This document shows positions 39,701-47,611 of a stretch of 64,000 bases of DNA, piece after piece. Where the stretch lies: positions 53,332 through 117,331 of the IMG/VR virus record IMGVR_UViG_3300050132_000248, one strand, 5' to 3'. Each line of letters opens with the position of its first letter. Position 1 is the first letter of the stretch. Below the pieces are notes generated by a model, which saw only the letters and a program-made list of their open reading frames with translations, was not told where the DNA came from and did not search any database. Source of the DNA: a virus. The translations under genes were made by a program, and so were the position numbers.

Positions 39701-42700
39701 CAAACAGGAATAAATTTCTTAGCAGAAGCTTTTCCAGAATTTTCAAATCTTAAAGACATGTTCTTTAAGAAATCAGATAGTCAAGCTATTGGTATTAAAT
39801 TTTCTGATTTAGTAGAATTAATAGATACCTTAAGAAAACAAGGTATTGATACAGAAGAAGATATAGGTAATAAAATTAAATCTAAATATGAAAATGAAAT
39901 ATCTGAATTAGATAAGACTTCTAAAGAAACTAAACAGGAACCTAAACAAGAATCCACTACAATTGAAGATACCCCAATGGGTATAAAAGAGTCACAACAG
40001 ACACTCAATACACCCGAAGAGGTACAAAATAAAACAGAAGAGGATGATGATATTCCTTCAATAGGAAAAGAAAATAATGAGGCAGCATTTAGAATTGTTC
40101 CATCAGAAAAACCTGTTATATATGAACAAGAAGATTGGGACAAGGTAGAGAAAGATCTTACAAAAATGTTTTCAGTACTCCCTGTATATAGAGTAAGGAA
40201 TGCTATTAGAGCAACTAATGGTAGACAAATTTGGGGAATGCTTCATGAGGGAGGTATCTATCTTGATCAGAATGCAGAGGTTGGTACTATATATCATGAA
40301 GTGTTTGAAGCTGTGTGGAAAATGTTTGCTGGTCCAGAAGAGAAAGGAAAGGTATTAGATGAATTCAGAAGTAGGGATGGAAGTTATCGGGATAGGTTCA
40401 ATCCCATGCATCCATTAATTGAGTATAAAAATGCTAAACCTGAACAGATAAAAGAAGAAATTGCCGAAGAGTTTAGAGATCTTAGATTATATGGAACAAG
40501 AATTGCTACACCAAGAGGACAGAATTTTATAGCCAGACTGTTCCAGAATATTATAGATTTCATCAAGACATTCTTCACTGGAGAGAAATCTCAGAGGAAC
40601 ACACAGGACTTATTTGATAAAATAGGAAATGGATATTATAACAGGTTCAATCCTTATGAAGCAAAATTATCATTTGCTAAGAAGGGCTTTATAAATGTTG
40701 AGGATGCATTCCCTAATGAAGACTCTGAACTTAGAGAGAAAATTCCAACACAGCAAACTCATGATATCATTCAACACATGACCTTTGCTTTTATGAGGGA
40801 TGTAACTAAAACAAATCAGAGTTTATTCCAAATTGAGAAATTAAAGAAAGCAGAAATATATGCAAACTTAAGACTTGAGATTCTTGGAAGAATAAAAGGT
40901 GTAAGAGATGCTTATGCTCAAAGAGCACAAAATGGAGAACAAGCTGCAATAGATGGAGTGAATGCTACTCAACAATTATATGATAATACAAAAGCAGAAT
41001 GGAATGCTCTTGTTGAAAGACATGAACAATTTCTAAATACCCGAGGGTACACCTTTGATGAGAATGATGAATTGAATATGGAGGATGAGAATAAAGGAAA
41101 AGATGAACCTTATGGAGATCCAAGAAAAGTAGACTCTTTCAGAAAATCTAATGCTGCTATTAAAAATCTTCTTGGATCAGTGGCTTATTCACAGAGAGTT
41201 AAAAGAATGATAAATGGAAAAGAGCAAATATCTACAGAGTTTGTTCCTTCTACAATAGGTGGTGCAAAACTTCTTGCTCCTGATCAGGTGCATATTGATC
41301 TTGTAAATAAATTATCTAAGGCATGTGATCTGGATGATATGTTTAGTCTATTCAGAAAAGCAGCAATAGATAATCCTAATTATGAATCTCTTTATCATAG
41401 AGTTGCAAAGCAGACTATTGCTGAGAATACAATAGACTATGATAAGTTTGAAGACTTTGATTGGCAACTTATATCTGCTTTCTGGAAATCTTTTAAACTC
41501 CAGAATCCTGATGCACTTACAGTATTTATTCTTTCTGATGGTAATGTTATTGTCAGTGATTCTTCTATGAACACTGCTACAAAGCAGTCAAAGAAAGAAA
41601 TGTTCTATTCTATGGTTAACAAAATCAAGAGTGATGATTGGGAAAAAGGAAAAGAGTTCTTTACATATAACAAGAAGAATGGAAAGTATACAGCTACAAA
41701 GACTTTGAAAGATATAAAGTTCTCAGGAACCTCTCTTACTAATTATATACTGTTCTTAAAAAAATTAGGTATTGATTTTAAAGAAGAAGATTTAAATGAT
41801 TTAAGACCTACACAGCTTAAACATTTTAGGGATGCTGTTAAAGGGATGCACACAAGTCTTGCTAATCTTGGTCCAGTATTTAATAAGGTGGGAGAACCTA
41901 TAGATGAAGATGGTTATGTAGTGGATAAGAATACACATCTAAGTAAGAAAAGAGAAGATGCTCCAGAAGGAAAACCACAGAATGACAAAAGTGTATATTC
42001 TCTCACATCTAAAACTCTTGACATTGAAGGAAGACTTACCCAACTTGGTGTAATAAAAGCTATTATTGACAGACCTGAATTTGAGAGTACTTATTTTAAT
42101 ATCAATGGAGAGAGAACACAAACTTATATTGGTAGTAATGCTGCCAGCAGATTGTATGATACAATTTCTTCACTAAAGAATCTGAATGATCTTAATAGCG
42201 ATGTAAAAGATTATAAGCAGTTTAGATATCTTCTAACAGATGCTTTTACTCAAGGATCAGTTATTCTGAATAGAATTTTCCTTATGGATAGTACTAAAGC
42301 CAGAAGAGATGGAACAGAGAATATATTAAAAACTACCTTGGCTGATGGAATGAACGATGAAGAAAAAGGCAAGAGTAGAGAATCTTCAAAACAATCTTAT
42401 AAACAAAGACTTATACAGGAAATCAATTTGAATACGAATGGATGTTATTTAAATCTGGTTCCTGCAGATGCCTCTATGGAACATGCTACAAGAATGCATG
42501 AAGAAACTACTCCATTTGTAACTGATGATTCTTTTCTTACAGGTGGCTACCTCTCTATATTTAAAGACTATTTCACTTCTGAACTTACTCTCTCCAGAGA
42601 TAGGAATAGAAGAGTGGTAAAGGGAAAGAAGAAAAGCGATATGCGTTTCTTTAAGGATATCCTTGGGGATGAACTCCATAATAATATTGTTTCCAAACTC

Positions 42701-45700
42701 AATAAGGATAAAAGTCCTGAGGACGTATATGAGAAATATCATAGCAAAATAGAAGCAGCAGTAAAAAACTTTATTCTCAATGAAGCAGATGATACTTATG
42801 ACCTTCTTAAAACATTTGATATTGTAAAAGAAGATGTTGATGGTCTAACTGCTGAGAATCTGAATTTTGCTAATAATATGGATAGTATTACAGAGAAGGA
42901 TTTAAAAACGAAACTTGGAGCTATCTCTGCTAACTATGTTATTGCGAACATAGAAATGCATAAACTTCTATATTCAGATCCCTATCAGTATGAGAATGAG
43001 CTTAAACGTATAAAGAATTTTCTTTCACCAAGGCAATATCTAATGCATGGTTCTCCAAGAGTGAATAGTGCTCTTAATAATGTGTATAATAAAGGATTTA
43101 AGAAAGGTGATATTGGATATACTGATATGAATAGAGATCATTTCAGGGTAGCTACTCTTGCTGATGTGTGGTCTACTGCTGACTTAGACGGATATTATCC
43201 TTTTGAAGAAACTGATGGTGGTGGTATGATTACCATAAAAGGAAAAAGAATGCTTATGTTAAGAGCAGGAATGTGGACAGATGCATTGGAAAAACAATTC
43301 AGACATGATATTGAATATGAAAGAATTGTAAAGGAAACTAAGAATGATATTGATAGAGAAAAAGCACTTGCAAACCATGAGTTAAATAATCCTGGAGTGA
43401 AGGAACTTTACACTCCTCTCAAACCTATTGTTGCAGGTAGTAAAGCTAATGGAAGAAATTATAATGATGCTGTTCTTCAGAAGTTTGCTCTCTCCGTATA
43501 TTCATATAGAATTCTTCATCAACTTGATCCTAATTCCAATGCTATCAAGTTGTATAATAAAATGACGAATGAGGACATAGATTATGCGATTTTTGCATCA
43601 GGGGTAAAGGTGGGAGCAGAAAAACAATTTAATATCTATAATCAGGATGGTTCATTCAATGATGATTCTTTTGAAACACAAGAAGAAAGGGATGATGTTA
43701 ATAAGGAACAAGGAGTTACAAAGATTCCTTATTCTATTATGGCAATACAGTCTGAAGTTCCTACAAAGGAAGGAAATGATGTAACCCAAGGTTCCCAGAT
43801 GACAAAACTTGTCACTATGGATTTCATGGATGCAGGAATGCCTATTGACTTCATGGCTACTGAAAAGGATTTTGACAAGAGAATGGCAAAATGGATAGAG
43901 CTGAAAGATAAGGGCTCTTATAATAAGGGAGATAATCTATATAATGAAATAAAGAATAATCAATCTCTCCATGAAGCAAGAAAAGAAGAAGCTTATAAAA
44001 CTCTGTTAAATAAATTAGGAATAGAGAAAACCGCAGATGGATTTAAAATTGCTGACAGAGACAAACTCTCAACAGCTCTCTCTGGAGAAATAATGAGAAG
44101 AGAAATTAACGATAACATTATTAATGCATTCAAGGAATTCAAACAGAAGAATGTTATTCTTGAAGCAACTCCTTCCTATCAACAAATAAGACATGTTCTT
44201 TATTCAATTGCAGACAAGAGTCTTGTTCATCCAAAGATAACAGGAGGACAGAAGGTTCAGATTCCCTCTACATTCCTTGAGAGTATAAGAGGAAAAGCAA
44301 TTGAGAAGACTGATGAGGATGGAAAGAAGAAAACTACATATACCTCTGATATACTAAAATTCTATGTAAATGAAGATGGAAAGCGTGTTTGTCAAATAAT
44401 GTGTGGTAGATGGTTTAATAGTGATTTGTCTGATGAGGCACTCCTTCATTATTTGAATGATACAGAAGAGGGAAAGAGAATATTAAGAGGGGTAGCTTTT
44501 CGTATTCCAACACAGAAACAAAATTCTATTGATACTTTTGAGATTGCTAAATTCCTTCCAAAGGAATATGGAGACTCAGTTGTTATTCCTTCAGCTCTTG
44601 TAAAGAAAACTGGTTCTGACTTTGACATTGATAAACTCTCTATGTATCTGAAAAATATATTTCAGGATACAGATGGAAATTTAAAACTTGTTCCTTATAA
44701 AGGAATAGGAGAAGAAGCAAAACGTGATATGAAAATGGCTGCTGCTGATTTTCTCAATAGGAAAATGAAATCCCTTGAAGGAAAATTAGAGAAGAATGAG
44801 AATATGCAGGATTTGTTTGGTAAACTCTCTCTTGGACAGGTAAGCGAGAAAACTTTTAATAAATGGCTACCTATTCTTAAAGATTGGTTTGGTAACAATC
44901 TTGTTGATGGTAAACTTCCTGTAGCTGATATTGAACAATTCTTCATGGATAAGATTGAATCAATCAATAAGAAGTTATCTACTCTTAATGATGATGATAT
45001 GTATGATATCATGAATAAGGAACAAGCAGATAGATGGTATAGACAATCTCTTGATAATGAATACATTGAATCATGTGAAAGACTTATTTCTCATCCTCTC
45101 AACTTCAAACATTTAACAGATCCAAACTCATCAAAACAATTAGAGGATATTGAAAAGGGAATAACTAAAGCTCTTGGTGAAGAGGAAATTGATTATGCCA
45201 ATGTGGGGAATATGCTTAATAGAAGATTCATGTCATCCTTAAGACAGGCTTTTGTTGCAGGAAAACAGATGATTGCTATGGCTGCTATTGGCCAGACAAA
45301 CAATGCACAGAATCAAAGATTTATCTCTTACATTGATACAGATAGATTGAATACTCCCGGGATGATAAGTTTAGAAGATAATGAGGTGTTGGGAGGGAAT
45401 GAAAAATCACAAATGTATGCAAACAATCCTAATATTAATTTTCAAGAATATAATTCGGTAATAATAAAAGGTAAGAGAGTGGCAACACTTTCTAAAGCTC
45501 AGGATGCAAACATAAATTCAAAGAAGAGAAATTTCATATCTGATATTATTAGTCAGATAATTGATGGTTGTGTTGATATTGCAAAGAAAGGACCATGGGT
45601 TACACGATTGGGAATTACACCAACACTTGCTCCTACATGGTTATTCCTTATAAAAATAGGTGTGCCTATTAAGAGTGTTGCCTATTTTATGAATCAACCT

Positions 45701-47599
45701 ATTATAAAGGATTATGTAAAGCAAATTGAGAACAAAGGATATTCATGGTTATTCATTAGTGACTTCATTGAGAATTCTCTTGATTCATATTCTCCATCTA
45801 AAGAACAATCAATATCTGAAATCCCATCTGAAGAAGAACTTGAAAAGACAGTAGGAAAGAAAGCTAATGAACTGTCAGACTCTCAACTTGCTCAACAACA
45901 ATATATGTTAAAGGAATTTCTTAAATATGCAAAGATGAGTTCTCATCTCCTTCAGATAACTCAAGGATCCAATTTTGATACTGCATATTTGAGTGATCCT
46001 CTTATTATTACTAAGAAATTGATGCAATATGAGAGAGCAAAGAACTCTATCATCTCTTCTGTGGATGATCTCATTGATGCATCTTTTGTTAGAAAATTAA
46101 AGGATATAATTTCTAATGTTAGAAAGGCTTTTGCAGAAGTTCTTATTTCAGATAAGAAAAATGTATTAGATAGTGTCCTTGGTCCTTATATTAATATGAA
46201 TGACAGAGACTTCTTAAAACTTGCACAGAAAGCAGTTTCAGATTTGTTTGATTGGGCAATGCAGACAGACCAAAATGTTGCAGGAAAAATAGCAAATGTT
46301 CTTGTGAATAAGAAGGTAGATGATAAAGAGATTAAAAGCTATGTGAGACAGGTGATGGATTTTAAGGATAAGATATTTGGTGATCCTGCAAAGAATATTA
46401 AACCTGATATTAATCATCCTCTTTATAATAACTTTGTTCTTAAAGCTTTACAATTAAAACCTGGAGAGAAAGAAGGAAAGGTAGATAACCTTCTCATTAA
46501 AGGAAAAGAGAATAAAGTGTATGATCAGAATATGGTGATACACGGATTTGAAGAAATTCGTGATTACTTGAAGAATAAAGGAGATGATACTCTTTACAGA
46601 AAACTTCTTGCTATTACTGTCATGCAATCTGGATTGAAGAAATCAATTCTTTCTTTTACTGATTTACTTCCTTATGAGGATTTCAAAGATGTGTATTACA
46701 ACTCATTGATTAATATGAACGATGTTCCATATCTATCTGATTTTCATACTGCTCATATCTTTGAAAGAAATAATTATAATGAAGATGACATTATTCCATT
46801 TATAAAAGATAAATTTTCTGAAGGTAACCCTACATGGAGACATCCCGAAGAACCAAGCAGATATTATAAAAATCAAATCTTTGTTGGTGATGGACTGTTA
46901 AAAGCCCAGAAGAAAAACAATGTTCCTATGATTGCATCCATGGATATAGCATCAAGACAAGCTTCTGGAGACTTCATGGTTTATTCATGGCAGGACAAAA
47001 TATCTGTTAAGGAAAGAATAAAGAGGAGAAAGAATGGAGACACTTCTCACATTTATAAACTCCTAATGAAAAAAGTTTATTATGAGAATGAAGAAGGAAA
47101 AATCGTACCTTTGGTCTATATTTCTGAGGTGATGGGTAAAGATGGTATTACACGTACATATAAAAGATACATCTATAAAGCAATCAACACATTAGGTGAT
47201 TCATATATGGCAAGAGAGTTTCCAACCAAGAAAATATTTGCTGATCCTAATTCTACATTAATGAATCCTTCTCTTCTTAACAATGGATTTGACAAGGTGG
47301 AAGAAAAATATGATGCAAATGGACAAAAGATTAGTTCAGGAGAGGTAGAGGATGAAACTGTTGCATATTATTTCAGTAAGGGAGAAAAGAATACAGAGAA
47401 TGAAGTTGTAGAAGAACCTGCTTATTTAAAGAATGAGAATGCCCCAGAGGGCCTTCCTCCTATTAAACGATCACCTGACCAAACAATAAAACTGAAGGAT
47501 GGAACATTCAAATACTCAGAAGTTTCATCTGATATGTTAGAACAAATGGGATACAGTCCTAAAGAAATAGGTGAGAAGTTAAAAATGATTTGTGATTAA
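33770..47599 (+). CDS. Giant virion protein with crAss-like RNA polymerase motif
   Basis: A 4609-residue fusion. The N-terminus (1-~250) has weakly hydrophobic segments (for example ~107-127, ~200-215). A long charged coiled coil spans ~1005-1265. A zincin-like HEVFE lies at 2176-2180. A region near 3617-3621 reads GSDFDIDKL; DFDID is the catalytic double-psi-barrel motif of the virion RNA polymerase known from crAss-like phages, where Asp residues bind magnesium. In those phages the enzyme is packed in the capsid, ejected and used to transcribe early genes. No host-type subunit is present. What the first ~2000 residues do is unknown; they may aid passage through the tail or envelope. Smaller cargo genes precede it. 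The frame has no stop or shift over 13.8 kb. Confidence 0.75.
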   Translation: MQDEPIVNLSGAPDYSVKGTAISPPADPTYTPLNDPNPFPNELKNKPIGGSDITMAEAAQYNPSKLSGGIMYGETSENTRAQNQSAISRIGNAGINLVNKTGAYIIQNAGFIGGAAFSALGGLVNYGNEALGGEGKIVANGNAVSLMSDNFLTQIGDAWKEAVQEANPIYKTDKYTNGNIWQKLATTSWWLDDAIDRAALTGAMLIPGMLESKGLFGVAGLAMREGGAIEASGMIPKVAKYLADNPKMYGTIGRALGSDVYEAAATGVVDESTAAGLAFKKAVQTAQNLEITSFNVIGQNALNGRESQTAIVKSLNEQRDKGLNTYTDDEIKDMAAEGAKASFWYNMPLTLLSSMWEMPQVFASFKGATNLLKKITGAQTSEELEQGITGAIGKSSAPSFWNLAWKAPITALEHGQLESSQVAIGRYVEEAIAGKMVDGHLEKKGQGEAFNPWNISDAMTGSFGEYINNFHDPNGENNIALGTIQGLLTTIFGRAFKGFTGEYSKQDKANDNLLKGMNEALASRRLFNPISDMVETDKEGNIVTVKGDDGKQHVKLDQDKLAQLGVSYVDAIKNYEDRLKYIANGDKVSVDMMNFNSLKALAANFFQDAHGKEYLKNVLRWEAKQQNQNPERQNDVTGTEEETPDVKLQENLEYVDHLYKIYNAIDQRHAGFLNLDVNYKDKTEAALAQVFTEKYKTLQYNNGADQVFYNNQIAKNNTELGGITEKSTDDGVVAQRNNNLLDQNEILNNKLDISKQEYKNSIDRDLINQAWTEEKAHYQDIKNTIEKIKQDAIDESTESKSVTKIPINTKYGERQIETNTDYVVGKVIDKDEQGNDVFSAPIIRVLGKNEDGTIKIQYNNNKGQWVNSDISEDHLDNYSLTKRSDLQKNKKANYVFEHWNTMFQHWGIKDNKGNPVTGRLEYNQAKNQILFKYIDDKGKERRREIIGRNVVTQDGYNHPMLQAVGELKASQKQATDEFAKTPTSLSDKLTLRNNVIASLYENGVARIEQIKKTLETNKESLSKYEETLKEETTKLEKETTRKRVIKKQVRAVEASIKNLTDLHERIEKENIELQNEKEEIEYNLPIFEELLNSIDSSAEESKDILQQLKDDVDNSEKLIDVISKQLKANKALTDQIQKVLSENLSILKDYIKRLQEGNPNLPLSIDEFQDNIEKYLGEEGAKQLIAERGGFTEQVMALENDILDFEEELNIPSLSKEVVTLQKEATVLNEQLDDAIKLQMAKDKIYEAFKEFVDKLAQEEKEEQEFEKNEELKKQYIGTMDDSMQNVLSEIHYEPASKKSFWSVIRGTRPFTLSKRQIERGEEEKPHNVRANRFGFKFSKFSEEKQAAIRGIVVTQNTQNDILPGLTDFLMKDATPEQLRKYKKEEIIALAMVQMNDDGQTYSLVDENGDVIPEKDETGNTVNPLDRAIFQTFPMRDLKGFYKSKDAVDDEDMEEQTMFRDDVPEKKRLAAEEQYQKWRDATLQKTTLDPPEKIKVSFGIPELAKRTDEKGNLVPDKGARTSAKKAGFVSDEDLDSHQVITVSTEDEANEGEVTFNNSKGRVFLRVPGQGLVKLFNRKFSDVEANTIFDVIQQICKNGAKKGQITPETNLLINWLKTVVYWGIAKDPNTNERKAAGYNNIWFETTKEEGKPVTRLYISGITKDKSQAFMFTPTGLQESKYEIVSLLQNLYHNTFATKVNQDSWQNKYYEIKGIDKEGNPITEEWPNYQTYLLSDKSVKDGKLSGERNEKEIPLVTQYKPITNENDVNRKSIYFTLNSPTSDYNFEAEEQKAETPKTKKEAKKPATEESKTKTKKEETAYKPALLKLDGSDEMIHFDSFGGFDMMFKLNAKTSKEKGTIDSISYPQKALDALQNQGKTLDQAKAELKNALLAKLKDQLNLANVPKAAPIADALPVAEKTEVKENNIEQKKKDIEKRIPAYVDFSKGKTNSLNTFRNEARRKWEGIEEDVITGGRLLNLQTGINFLAEAFPEFSNLKDMFFKKSDSQAIGIKFSDLVELIDTLRKQGIDTEEDIGNKIKSKYENEISELDKTSKETKQEPKQESTTIEDTPMGIKESQQTLNTPEEVQNKTEEDDDIPSIGKENNEAAFRIVPSEKPVIYEQEDWDKVEKDLTKMFSVLPVYRVRNAIRATNGRQIWGMLHEGGIYLDQNAEVGTIYHEVFEAVWKMFAGPEEKGKVLDEFRSRDGSYRDRFNPMHPLIEYKNAKPEQIKEEIAEEFRDLRLYGTRIATPRGQNFIARLFQNIIDFIKTFFTGEKSQRNTQDLFDKIGNGYYNRFNPYEAKLSFAKKGFINVEDAFPNEDSELREKIPTQQTHDIIQHMTFAFMRDVTKTNQSLFQIEKLKKAEIYANLRLEILGRIKGVRDAYAQRAQNGEQAAIDGVNATQQLYDNTKAEWNALVERHEQFLNTRGYTFDENDELNMEDENKGKDEPYGDPRKVDSFRKSNAAIKNLLGSVAYSQRVKRMINGKEQISTEFVPSTIGGAKLLAPDQVHIDLVNKLSKACDLDDMFSLFRKAAIDNPNYESLYHRVAKQTIAENTIDYDKFEDFDWQLISAFWKSFKLQNPDALTVFILSDGNVIVSDSSMNTATKQSKKEMFYSMVNKIKSDDWEKGKEFFTYNKKNGKYTATKTLKDIKFSGTSLTNYILFLKKLGIDFKEEDLNDLRPTQLKHFRDAVKGMHTSLANLGPVFNKVGEPIDEDGYVVDKNTHLSKKREDAPEGKPQNDKSVYSLTSKTLDIEGRLTQLGVIKAIIDRPEFESTYFNINGERTQTYIGSNAASRLYDTISSLKNLNDLNSDVKDYKQFRYLLTDAFTQGSVILNRIFLMDSTKARRDGTENILKTTLADGMNDEEKGKSRESSKQSYKQRLIQEINLNTNGCYLNLVPADASMEHATRMHEETTPFVTDDSFLTGGYLSIFKDYFTSELTLSRDRNRRVVKGKKKSDMRFFKDILGDELHNNIVSKLNKDKSPEDVYEKYHSKIEAAVKNFILNEADDTYDLLKTFDIVKEDVDGLTAENLNFANNMDSITEKDLKTKLGAISANYVIANIEMHKLLYSDPYQYENELKRIKNFLSPRQYLMHGSPRVNSALNNVYNKGFKKGDIGYTDMNRDHFRVATLADVWSTADLDGYYPFEETDGGGMITIKGKRMLMLRAGMWTDALEKQFRHDIEYERIVKETKNDIDREKALANHELNNPGVKELYTPLKPIVAGSKANGRNYNDAVLQKFALSVYSYRILHQLDPNSNAIKLYNKMTNEDIDYAIFASGVKVGAEKQFNIYNQDGSFNDDSFETQEERDDVNKEQGVTKIPYSIMAIQSEVPTKEGNDVTQGSQMTKLVTMDFMDAGMPIDFMATEKDFDKRMAKWIELKDKGSYNKGDNLYNEIKNNQSLHEARKEEAYKTLLNKLGIEKTADGFKIADRDKLSTALSGEIMRREINDNIINAFKEFKQKNVILEATPSYQQIRHVLYSIADKSLVHPKITGGQKVQIPSTFLESIRGKAIEKTDEDGKKKTTYTSDILKFYVNEDGKRVCQIMCGRWFNSDLSDEALLHYLNDTEEGKRILRGVAFRIPTQKQNSIDTFEIAKFLPKEYGDSVVIPSALVKKTGSDFDIDKLSMYLKNIFQDTDGNLKLVPYKGIGEEAKRDMKMAAADFLNRKMKSLEGKLEKNENMQDLFGKLSLGQVSEKTFNKWLPILKDWFGNNLVDGKLPVADIEQFFMDKIESINKKLSTLNDDDMYDIMNKEQADRWYRQSLDNEYIESCERLISHPLNFKHLTDPNSSKQLEDIEKGITKALGEEEIDYANVGNMLNRRFMSSLRQAFVAGKQMIAMAAIGQTNNAQNQRFISYIDTDRLNTPGMISLEDNEVLGGNEKSQMYANNPNINFQEYNSVIIKGKRVATLSKAQDANINSKKRNFISDIISQIIDGCVDIAKKGPWVTRLGITPTLAPTWLFLIKIGVPIKSVAYFMNQPIIKDYVKQIENKGYSWLFISDFIENSLDSYSPSKEQSISEIPSEEELEKTVGKKANELSDSQLAQQQYMLKEFLKYAKMSSHLLQITQGSNFDTAYLSDPLIITKKLMQYERAKNSIISSVDDLIDASFVRKLKDIISNVRKAFAEVLISDKKNVLDSVLGPYINMNDRDFLKLAQKAVSDLFDWAMQTDQNVAGKIANVLVNKKVDDKEIKSYVRQVMDFKDKIFGDPAKNIKPDINHPLYNNFVLKALQLKPGEKEGKVDNLLIKGKENKVYDQNMVIHGFEEIRDYLKNKGDDTLYRKLLAITVMQSGLKKSILSFTDLLPYEDFKDVYYNSLINMNDVPYLSDFHTAHIFERNNYNEDDIIPFIKDKFSEGNPTWRHPEEPSRYYKNQIFVGDGLLKAQKKNNVPMIASMDIASRQASGDFMVYSWQDKISVKERIKRRKNGDTSHIYKLLMKKVYYENEEGKIVPLVYISEVMGKDGITRTYKRYIYKAINTLGDSYMAREFPTKKIFADPNSTLMNPSLLNNGFDKVEEKYDANGQKISSGEVEDETVAYYFSKGEKNTENEVVEEPAYLKNENAPEGLPPIKRSPDQTIKLKDGTFKYSEVSSDMLEQMGYSPKEIGEKLKMICD

Positions 47600-47611
47600 T
47601 AAATTATAAAT

